Source: CAJJBL01 sp964519035 (lineage in GTDB: Bacteria; Pseudomonadota; Alphaproteobacteria; Puniceispirillales; Marisalimonadaceae). Taken from it: a DNA stretch of 15,136 bases. The position numbers and the translations under genes are program-made. The notes under the pieces are model-generated. The model worked only from the letters and a program-made list of their open reading frames with translations. It was not told the origin of the DNA and did no database searches. The stretch is from positions 1-15,136 of the forward strand of contig CAZFKZ010000040.1 of the NCBI GenBank assembly GCA_964519035.1, written 5' to 3'. This document shows positions 1 through 5,567 of the stretch, in pieces. Numbering within the stretch: position 1 is the stretch's first letter; every line of letters starts with the position of its first letter.

Positions 1-2
1 CC

Positions 3-1124
3 GCAGGAATGGATATTACAACTGGAGACGCTAATACTGTTGTGGGTTATGAATCTGGAAAAAATATTAATACAGGAAGTTACAACACCGCTTTTGGTTC
101 AGAGAGTTTAAATAATTTAGTTTCTGGATCTAAAAATACAGCGGTCGGATACAGGGCTGGTTATGATAATACAACAGGTTCAGGAAATGTGTTTATAGGT
201 AATGAAGCTGGGGCAACTTCGGGTAACGTTTCAAATAAATTATATATAGGTAACAGCTCTGGAAGTACTCCTTTGATTTATGGAGATTTTACTAACAAGA
301 TTGTAACTATTAATGACAATTTAACAGTCGCAGACGATTTAACTGTTGCCGGGGATGCTACTGTAACTGGAAGTATTTCAACTTCATCTGGAACTATATC
401 AACTCAATCTGGTAATATTACAACTAATTCTGGCAATATCACAACTTCTTCCGGTAACATTAGTGCAGCAGGCGCTGGTAGTACACTAACAATTGGAAGC
501 ACTACTTTAAATTCTACAGAACTCAGCTATATAGATAATATTACAGCAGGAACTGTGTTAGCTAGTAAAGCTGTTGTCGTTGATAGCAACAAAGATATTA
601 CTGGGTTTAGAAATATTACAGCCACAGGTACTATTAAGGCAGATACTATTCAAGCTAATACAATTAAAGACAGTAATGGAGATAATTTTTTATATAAAGA
701 TACTATAAATGATGTTGTTCACATTGGTTCAAATTCAATGTTATTTTATGATTCATCAACATATGGTAAAGATATTATGGCCTCTTCTACTGGACAAATA
801 CAAATAGGTAACAGCCTATCAGATACTACTACAGTTATGGGTGATTTAATAATACAAGAACCAACTGCTGCAAACCACGCATCTACTAGAAGGTATGCAG
901 ACAAAGTAAGTCTTATGGCTGCTTCTTTAGATACAAAACTTCCTTTGTATGGAAATAAACATGCATTAACTCTGAGTGGCGCTTCTACAAATAATGAGAC
1001 TGCTTTTGGTGTAAATTTTGTTGGTATATACGATGGATTACATTTACCTATGGATATTTCACTTGGGTCTGCTTTTTCTGGAGAATATAGTATGGGTAAA
1101 TTATCAGTAGGATTTTCATGGTAA
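3..1124 (+). CDS. Trimeric autotransporter-like adhesin, C-terminal part (5' end outside window)
   Basis: Surface fibre protein anchored in the outer membrane. The frame is open to the window edge (codons for Ala-Gly precede the first Met at base 9), so the real start lies upstream. Numbering from that Met, residues 6-73 are four 17-residue repeats of the form G-x-x-N-T/V-x-x-G (G at 6, 23, 40, 57), like YadA-head/hemagglutinin repeats. Residues 126-153 are four 7-residue S-G-N-I-T-T-like repeats. Residues 168-212 (ELSYIDNITAGTVLASKAVV) and 284-299 (EPTAANHASTRRYADK) resemble stalk segments common in marine phage tail fibres. Residues about 298-371 look like a YadA-type anchor: a short helix (ADKVSLMAASLD), then four amphipathic beta strands ending in the terminal aromatic residue Trp371. 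Adhesion or shielding is the family role; the target is unknown. The start of the next gene overlaps this stop codon. The anchor assignment comes from pattern and length, not a search. Confidence 0.75.
   Translation, partial: AGMDITTGDANTVVGYESGKNINTGSYNTAFGSESLNNLVSGSKNTAVGYRAGYDNTTGSGNVFIGNEAGATSGNVSNKLYIGNSSGSTPLIYGDFTNKIVTINDNLTVADDLTVAGDATVTGSISTSSGTISTQSGNITTNSGNITTSSGNISAAGAGSTLTIGSTTLNSTELSYIDNITAGTVLASKAVVVDSNKDITGFRNITATGTIKADTIQANTIKDSNGDNFLYKDTINDVVHIGSNSMLFYDSSTYGKDIMASSTGQIQIGNSLSDTTTVMGDLIIQEPTAANHASTRRYADKVSLMAASLDTKLPLYGNKHALTLSGASTNNETAFGVNFVGIYDGLHLPMDISLGSAFSGEYSMGKLSVGFSW
24..227 (+). repeat. Four 51-bp coding repeats (17-residue head repeats)
   Basis: Four consecutive 17-codon units within the adhesin gene, beginning at Gly6, Gly23, Gly40 and Gly57. 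Each starts with the pattern G-x-x-N-T/V-x-x-G. The period is exact at protein level, but the DNA has diverged, so these are old protein repeats and not a recent tandem duplication. In this type of head each repeat normally forms one coil of a trimeric left-handed beta roll. Confidence 0.75.
384..467 (+). repeat. Four 21-bp coding repeats (S-G-N-I-T-T heptads) in the stalk
   Basis: Residues 126-132, 133-139, 140-146 and 147-153 of the adhesin read SSGTIST, QSGNITT, NSGNITT and SSGNISA, an exact seven-residue period. The DNA copies differ mainly at third positions. They probably form a beta-structured shaft, as similar short Gly/Ser/Thr/Ile repeats do in phage fibres. Copy number could vary between strains. 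Confidence 0.7.
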
Positions 1125-1462
1125 AATTATTAATAATATTTTTTCTTATTTTTGGTTTTTCTTTCAAATCTGATGCCAAATCTAATAATTTGTTTTTTAC
1201 AGCAGCTCAAATTATAACGTATTGTAAAAGTGACAATATATATGAACAAGGTATTTGTGACGGATATATAATATCAGTTAATGATATGATTTATACATTA
1301 GACAAAAAAACAACTGAATTATGCATTCCTGAAAACATATCAATCAAAAATCTTCGATTATCTGTTATCAATTTTATTATAGATAATGCTCAACTAATGA
1401 GTATTGAAGCAAATAAAGTTGTTGGACAATTTTTTATAAATAGCTTTCAATGTAACAAATAA
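1118..1462 (+). CDS. Small secreted Rap1a/Tai-family protein
   Basis: 114 residues. Residues 1-20 are a signal peptide (MVKLLIIFFLIFGFSFKSDA), so the mature protein should be periplasmic. The mature part has four cysteines (36, 47, 69, 112) in the Rap1a/Tai arrangement: YC-x10-C-x-GYI, then C-I-P followed by an amphipathic helical stretch, then a C-terminal F-x-C. Family members form two disulfides. Characterised members are immunity proteins against type VI secretion amidase effectors, but many homologues in other bacteria have no known role. Its ATG lies inside the adhesin's last codons (ATGGTAA, a seven-base overlap), so translation is probably coupled. No effector is visible nearby. A periplasmic helper for the adhesin is therefore as plausible as immunity; both roles are inference. 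It converges with the glutaredoxin-like gene, with two bases between the stop codons. Confidence 0.75.
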   Translation: MVKLLIIFFLIFGFSFKSDAKSNNLFFTAAQIITYCKSDNIYEQGICDGYIISVNDMIYTLDKKTTELCIPENISIKNLRLSVINFIIDNAQLMSIEANKVVGQFFINSFQCNK

Positions 1463-1464
1463 AA

Positions 1465-1830
1465 CTATATAAATTTAAATTCCTTTGAAAGAAATTCAAT
1501 TATTTCATCTGATTCATAAATCCATTTATTTTGTTTGTTTCCTAGTTCCACTTTAAGGCAAGGAACTTTTAATTTCCCTCCATTTTTGATTAAATATTTT
1601 TTATGATTTTCTTGTTTTGCATCGATTAGATTTATATTTAAAGATTGTTTTTTAAAAAATCTTCTAACCTTTACACAAAATGGGCATGCATTGTATTGGT
1701 AGAGCTGATATGATTTTGTTACTTTATCAATATGGTTTTGTTGCTTAGTTTCTCTTATTATAGATTTAGGGCTAAATATCATATCTAAAAAAATAATTAT
1801 TCGCCCCAAGATCCATCTAATTAACTTCAT
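1465..1830 (-). CDS. Membrane-tethered glutaredoxin-like / GST N-terminal domain protein
   Basis: 121 residues from the preferred ATG at 1830. The frame can be extended to a TTG at 1842, but the ATG has GGA seven bases upstream, and MKLIRWILGRIIIFLDMIFSP is the usual beginning in this family. Residues 1-20 form a hydrophobic or amphipathic helix that probably holds it on the inner membrane. The rest is a thioredoxin fold: YQYNACPFC carries the CPFC redox pair (Cys49, Cys52), K-V-P-C near residue 90 supplies the cis-proline, and Y-E-S-D-E-I-I-E-F-L matches the glutathione-binding ESD/I element. It likely catalyses glutathione-dependent thiol exchange, with unknown partners. It is divergent from the lipoprotein gene and convergent with the Rap1a-like gene. 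Confidence 0.8.
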   Translation of the reverse strand: MKLIRWILGRIIIFLDMIFSPKSIIRETKQQNHIDKVTKSYQLYQYNACPFCVKVRRFFKKQSLNINLIDAKQENHKKYLIKNGGKLKVPCLKVELGNKQNKWIYESDEIIEFLSKEFKFI

Positions 1831-1905
1831 AATTACATCCAAAAAAATTTATATGTATTTATACCTATAATTTCTATTTAATTAAATAAATTTATTTTTA
1901 AGACG

Positions 1906-1911
1906 TATAAT
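1906..1911 (+). promoter_or_regulatory. Candidate -10 box upstream of the lipoprotein gene
   Basis: A perfect TATAAT lies 29 bases before the ATG at 1941. A weak -35-like TTAAAT sits at 1883-1888 with a 17-base spacer. The predicted transcript would start near 1918. The region is so AT-rich that a chance match is quite possible. Confidence 0.35.
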
Positions 1912-1940
1912 TATATGAAGTTATAGTAATGGGATTAATA

Positions 1941-2468
1941 ATGACTAAATTTATACAATTAGCCACTCTTTGCTTTTTTTTAGCAAGTTGTCATCAGAGT
2001 TCTTCCTATGTATCTAGGTATGGACAAAGTATAGTTTTAAATCCAAATCAAACGCAAACAACCTTAGATAAAACTGAAACCGTTTCAGATCAAAAATTGG
2101 CATCACTTGTTAAACCTAAAATTAAAGAAAAAATTAATAACCCTGTTACGCAGTTAATAAATGATGACATTAATTTCTCATCAACTAAATTTTTAAAAGG
2201 CAATGCTGATTGTATAGAAATTATCAGAGTTAAGGTTGGCGGTAGTTTAAGTTATGATGAGTTAATGAGTGAACTAAAAAAACGTGCCCATACTATGGGA
2301 GGAAATGCCATAGGTATAAGTGATTTAAAAGAGAAGAAAGAAATAACTTTTACCAATCAAAGAAGGGCTATGAAAAACACTAAAGAATTAGTTAATACCT
2401 TAGTCAAAGAAACCAGTTTATTATCTTATGTAACAGCTGATATATTTAAGTGCAAATCAGAAATTTAG
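1941..2468 (+). CDS. Lipoprotein with C-terminal RcsF/DUF4156-like domain
   Basis: 175 residues from the ATG at 1941, chosen because GGGA ends six bases upstream and the signal sequence then has normal length; an in-frame ATG at 1929 would add four residues. Residues 1-16 are a lipoprotein signal with lipobox L-A-S-C, so Cys17 is the lipidated residue. His18 at +2 does not suggest inner-membrane retention by the enteric rule. Residues 20-85 look like a flexible polar linker. Residues 90-171 resemble small envelope domains of the RcsF/DUF4156 type: an opening Cys91, then a helix with A-x-x-M-G-G-N-A-I-G-I (116-126), then a closing strand with Cys171. The two cysteines could pair. RcsF senses envelope stress in enterics; no Rcs partners are visible, so I assign no such role. 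Confidence 0.65.
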   Translation: MTKFIQLATLCFFLASCHQSSSYVSRYGQSIVLNPNQTQTTLDKTETVSDQKLASLVKPKIKEKINNPVTQLINDDINFSSTKFLKGNADCIEIIRVKVGGSLSYDELMSELKKRAHTMGGNAIGISDLKEKKEITFTNQRRAMKNTKELVNTLVKETSLLSYVTADIFKCKSEI

Positions 2469-2511
2469 TTTAAAAGTTGTCATAAATTTTTAATAGAGTT
2501 AAATTATATAT

Positions 2512-2721
2512 ATGAGAATTTATATAATTTTATCCTGTTTTTTTCTGCCATTTATTTTAGCATATCTGATAAAAAAAACAGACATAAGCTGGTATATTTA
2601 TACAACTTTCTCAATAATATTAATTGTAATTATAAGCTATTATCTGGGAAAGACTGACAACAAAAATCAATTTTCTTTGAAAAAGGCAATTTTTAAAACT
2701 AGATACGAAAACAAAGATTAA
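2512..2721 (+). CDS. Small two-helix membrane protein, unknown function
   Basis: 69 residues. Two hydrophobic stretches (about residues 3-20 and 26-45) are separated by a short KKTD turn and followed by a basic polar tail rich in Lys and Asn. I do not recognise a family. It starts 43 bases after the lipoprotein stop on the same strand and could share its transcript. The ribosome-binding site is poor: AGAG lies about 13 bases upstream. Its last four bases overlap the end of the convergent gene. It is a credible small membrane protein, but spurious coding in AT-rich DNA cannot be excluded. Confidence 0.45.
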   Translation: MRIYIILSCFFLPFILAYLIKKTDISWYIYTTFSIILIVIISYYLGKTDNKNQFSLKKAIFKTRYENKD

Positions 2722-3125
2722 ACTAGGGAATTAACTATATTCATTGCTATAGCTGTACCACTAATTGCAGAGCCAATCATTATAGCTCTATCACCCCATT
2801 GCATCCCAACATAAATCCATCCAACAGTACTAATAAGATAAGCCAATTGTCCATAAAGTAAAAAAGATGCACTAATCAAAAAAACACCAGCAACAGCTAA
2901 TAGCATCGACATCCACTTAACATACCAATCAGTTGTTCCCGTTGGAGTGGTAGGTTTTATTTCATCATATTCAGTCTGCAACTCTTCAAGTTCTTGCTTT
3001 AGTCTTCTCTTCTCATGAGATAACTCCATAGCCAATCTTCCCGCTTTTGTCATCGCACTTCCTGCAAGAGGAGAGTTAGCTTCATTAACTTGTTCTGAAA
3101 TCAACGTTACATTTTTATCTGACAT
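2718..3125 (-). CDS. Coiled-coil plus three-helix membrane protein, unknown function
   Basis: 135 residues. A polar N-terminal region is followed by a charged helix likely to be a coiled coil (about residues 30-57: ELSHEKRRLKQELEELQTEY). A Pro/Thr hinge (58-65) leads to three hydrophobic segments (about 70-90, 93-109, 114-133). The last two are rich in Gly, Ala and Ile. The ATG has GGA eight bases upstream. I do not recognise the family. Amino-acid and base composition look less AT-biased than neighbouring small genes, which may mean stronger constraint or a foreign origin. It overlaps the convergent two-helix gene by four bases and diverges from the MOSC gene. Confidence 0.7.
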   Translation of the reverse strand: MSDKNVTLISEQVNEANSPLAGSAMTKAGRLAMELSHEKRRLKQELEELQTEYDEIKPTTPTGTTDWYVKWMSMLLAVAGVFLISASFLLYGQLAYLISTVGWIYVGMQWGDRAIMIGSAISGTAIAMNIVNSLV

Positions 3126-3167
3126 GGTATTATTCCGCTAAATTAATTAAAAAAGCATGCTATGTAA

Positions 3168-3187
3168 CAATTAATTACAATTGTCAA
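3168..3187. promoter_or_regulatory. Divergent promoter region with TTGACA box and small dyad
   Basis: Within the 127-base gap between divergent genes, the minus strand carries a perfect TTGACA (3187-3182) pointing at the three-helix membrane protein gene. No good -10 stands at 16-18 bases; TAGCAT at spacer 19 is the nearest. The box partly overlaps an inverted repeat, CAATT (3168-3172) with AATTG (3179-3183), that could be an operator. All of this is low-complexity AT sequence. Confidence 0.25.
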
Positions 3188-3252
3188 AAAGTAATTTACA
3201 ATTTCTTCAACTATATTAAATTAAATAATTAACAAGTAAAAGGAGCTGATAG

Positions 3253-3744
3253 ATGAAGTGGGGAATTGGTAACTTATTATACATTCATATTGCTCCTGAA
3301 GGGTCTGCTGATATGGTGGAATTAGAAGAAGCTGAGTTAGTAACAGGTAAAGGTATAGTAAATGATAGATACTATAATCAAAATGGAACATACTCAAAAA
3401 TACCAGATATAAGAGACATTACACTCATAGAAAATGAAGCTTTAGAAGCATTAGCTTCAAACCAACCGCCTCTTCAAGAAAAACCTATAATATTAAAACC
3501 AATTGAACATAGAAGGAATTTAACAACATCAGGAGTACCTCTGAATTATTTAGTAGGAAAAAAATTCCAAATTGGTGATGTGATTTTAAAAGGAGGTAGG
3601 TTAAATTTTCCTTGTAAACATTTAGCAGATCTACTTAACAAACCAGTAGTATTACCTTTGTATAATAGATCTGGTTTGAATTGCTCTATAGAAAAAGGAG
3701 GAATTATTAAAAAAGGTGATAAAATTATCCAGCTTGAGGATTAG
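3253..3744 (+). CDS. Stand-alone MOSC-domain protein
   Basis: 163 residues with a textbook ribosome-binding site (AAAGGAG, seven-base spacer). MOSC hallmarks appear in order: early G-K-G-I-V-N-D-R-Y (32-40); R-D-I-T-L-I-E-N-E-A (54-63); R-R-N-L-T-T-S-G-V (87-95); L-V-G-K-x-F-x-I-G (100-108); F-P-C with the conserved Cys121; R-S-G-L (139-142); and a final G-G-I-I-K-K-G-D (149-156). MOSC domains bind molybdenum cofactor or carry sulfur on the conserved Cys; stand-alone versions act in Moco-related oxidoreduction such as detoxifying N-hydroxylated compounds. No molybdenum genes are visible nearby, so the substrate is open. It converges on chrA with two bases between the genes. Confidence 0.88.
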   Translation: MKWGIGNLLYIHIAPEGSADMVELEEAELVTGKGIVNDRYYNQNGTYSKIPDIRDITLIENEALEALASNQPPLQEKPIILKPIEHRRNLTTSGVPLNYLVGKKFQIGDVILKGGRLNFPCKHLADLLNKPVVLPLYNRSGLNCSIEKGGIIKKGDKIIQLED

Positions 3745-3746
3745 TA

Positions 3747-4964
3747 TTATATAAGAGATATACCCCAACCACTTAATCCTAACAGAAATACAGCTAACCA
3801 TTGAGGTGTTTTTGTAAAAAATAGAATCAAAAATGCAAAAGAAATAAGAAGTAAATCTTCTTTGCTTTTTAAAGTTGATGAAATAATAGGATTATATAAC
3901 GCAGCTATTAACAAACCAATCACACTTGCATTTACTGCTTTAAATGAACGTTTAATAAAGCTAACTTTTCTTATTTCCTCCCAAATTGGTAAAGTTCCTA
4001 TTATTAATAAGAAAGATGGTAAAAAAATAAAAAATAAACAAAATAATCCCATTAACCAAGAATGTAATCCACTATTTAAAAAAATTCCTAAATATGCTGA
4101 AAAAGTAAATAAAGGCCCTGGTATTGCTTGAGATGCACCGTAACCAGCCAAAAAAATGTCTTCATTAATCAACCCAGATAAAACTAGTTCAGTTTGTAAT
4201 AATGGAAGGACAACGTGCCCTCCTCCAAACACTAGAGAACCAATTTTATAAAAGCTATTAGCTACTTTTATAAGTAAGTTGGTATCAAATATTTGATTGA
4301 GTGAAGATAATAAAATTAAAAAAGCAAAAAACAAAAATAATGGAAAACATTTCCAGATTTTAATATTAGAAAATTTAAAAATTTCTTTATTTTCTTTAGG
4401 ATTATTTTTATAAAAAACAAACCCTAAAATAGCACTTACAATTAAACATAAAAATTGATTGGTTGAAGAAGGAAAAAAAATTAAAACTATTGAAGTTGTA
4501 ATAGCAAAAACATAACCAAGGTTATCTGTTAACAAGTTTTTTCTCATTCCAATAATTGCTTGTAAAACAATTACAACAACTATTGCTTTTAAACCTTGAA
4601 GCATTCCAGTTGAAATTGAATTTTGAAAATTAATAATAGTATAACCAAAAATAATTAAAACCAAAGCAGATGGAGTGGTAAATCCTATAAAAGCTAAAAG
4701 AGCTCCACTTATACCCTTTAATTTATATCCTATTGACATACCAACTTGACTTGATGAAGGCCCCGGTAAAAAATTACATAAAGAAACCATATCTATGTAT
4801 GTTTGTTCATCAATCCATTTTTTATAATGAACAAATGTATTCCTAAAATATCCAATATGAGCTATAGGACCTCCAAAAGAAGTTAGCCCCAATAAAAAAA
4901 ATGAAGTTAGAATATCAAAATGACTTATCTTATCAACTTCATTTAATTTCAAAAACTTACTCAC
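3747..4964 (-). CDS. chrA: Chromate transporter family (ChrA-type, two CHR domains)
   Basis: 405 residues, the normal length for the two-domain form of the CHR family. The N-terminal half has F-G-G-P-I-A-H (30-36) and F-L-P-G-P-S-S-S-Q (65-73). The C-terminal half repeats them as F-G-G-G-H-V-V-L-P (246-254) and Q-A-I-P-G-P (279-284). The rest is about ten hydrophobic segments with a polar link near 185-205. Characterised members export chromate using the membrane potential, but many marine homologues lie in cells with no known chromate exposure, so another oxyanion is possible. The frame opens just upstream, so the start is GTG at 4964. Its ribosome-binding site is weak: AAAGA directly abuts the start. 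It diverges from the cytochrome gene. Confidence 0.85.
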   Translation of the reverse strand: MSKFLKLNEVDKISHFDILTSFFLLGLTSFGGPIAHIGYFRNTFVHYKKWIDEQTYIDMVSLCNFLPGPSSSQVGMSIGYKLKGISGALLAFIGFTTPSALVLIIFGYTIINFQNSISTGMLQGLKAIVVVIVLQAIIGMRKNLLTDNLGYVFAITTSIVLIFFPSSTNQFLCLIVSAILGFVFYKNNPKENKEIFKFSNIKIWKCFPLFLFFAFLILLSSLNQIFDTNLLIKVANSFYKIGSLVFGGGHVVLPLLQTELVLSGLINEDIFLAGYGASQAIPGPLFTFSAYLGIFLNSGLHSWLMGLFCLFFIFLPSFLLIIGTLPIWEEIRKVSFIKRSFKAVNASVIGLLIAALYNPIISSTLKSKEDLLLISFAFLILFFTKTPQWLAVFLLGLSGWGISLI

Positions 4965-4995
4965 TCTTTTGTTTGATTAATTATACTATAAATAC

Positions 4996-5003
4996 ATTAT
5001 AAT
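4996..5003. promoter_or_regulatory. Candidate shared divergent -10 element (ATTATAAT)
   Basis: The palindrome ATTATAAT contains TATAAT on both strands (plus at 4998-5003, minus at 5001-4996). It lies in the 127-base gap between divergently read chrA and the cytochrome gene. It would give leaders of roughly 25 bases for chrA and 80 for the cytochrome. No convincing -35 was found on either side. A second plus-strand option, GATAAT at 5063-5068, lies closer to the cytochrome. Confidence 0.2.
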
Positions 5004-5091
5004 ACTTAAACTTTCTGATTATTTTATTACATTGATGAAATAATTGTTTTATTGTTAGTTTAGATAATCTGTAAAGGGAGATGAATTAATA

Positions 5092-5538
5092 ATGATAAAA
5101 ATTCTGTTTTTTTATTTAAATTTTATTTTATTTTTTAATCTATTTACCACTTCTTACCTTTTGGCTAATGACGGAGCTACAGGAATAATAAAAGAGAGAA
5201 TGGATAAATTTCAAAAAAGTAAAAGTCTTATGAAAGAAATTAATAAAGGTTTGCAAAATAATAACTTTTCGATCATTACAAAATCTAGTGAAAAACTAGT
5301 CGTTTGGGCACAAGAAATGGAAAAGTATTTTCCTGAAGGAAGTGACATCCCACCTTCTAAGGCCTCTTCTGATATTTGGAATGATCCTGATGGTTTTAAG
5401 AAAGCTATCAAAAATTTTGAATTAGCTTCTTTAGAATTAAGTATGAAGTCACAAAATAAAAATATGGATCAGACAATTGCCTCATTTCGAAATCTTGCAG
5501 GAACTTGTAAAGGTTGTCATCAAAAATATAAAAACTGA
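5092..5538 (+). CDS. Class II cytochrome c (cytochrome c'/c556 type)
   Basis: 148 residues. A hydrophobic signal peptide (about 1-25, ending Y-L-L-A) sends the protein to the periplasm. The mature part is a four-helix bundle with the haem site at the C-terminus: C-K-G-C-H at 139-143, followed by Q-K-Y-K, as in cytochromes c' and c556. Met37 in I-K-E-R-M is placed where c556 proteins have the sixth iron ligand, so a low-spin electron carrier is somewhat more likely than a gas-binding c'. A strong AGGGAG lies upstream with a rather long 11-base spacer. The dehydrogenase gene starts 29 bases later on the same strand, suggesting co-transcription. Confidence 0.88.
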   Translation: MIKILFFYLNFILFFNLFTTSYLLANDGATGIIKERMDKFQKSKSLMKEINKGLQNNNFSIITKSSEKLVVWAQEMEKYFPEGSDIPPSKASSDIWNDPDGFKKAIKNFELASLELSMKSQNKNMDQTIASFRNLAGTCKGCHQKYKN

Positions 5539-5567
5539 TTATAAAATACCTTAAGAAGGAGATAGAT

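Noticed and set aside
384..467. Short regular repeats as a possible CRISPR or minisatellite
   Set aside because: The units are 21 bases with no spacers, in frame and diverged at synonymous positions. They encode a fibre repeat.
1118..1462. Calling the region a type VI secretion effector-immunity pair
   Set aside because: Only the immunity-like protein is visible. No amidase effector, Hcp, VgrG or PAAR protein lies in the window.
1831..1842. Upstream TTG start for the glutaredoxin-like protein
   Set aside because: The ATG at 1830 has a better placed GGA and gives the usual family N-terminus. The same reasoning rejects GTG 12145 (GS-HQR), ATG 1929 (lipoprotein) and TTG 14657 (HAD).
3862..4131. 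Plus-strand open frame of 89 codons inside chrA
   Set aside because: It lies opposite well-conserved CHR-family coding sequence, has no family resemblance and no independent ribosome-binding site worth noting. It is a shadow of the real gene.
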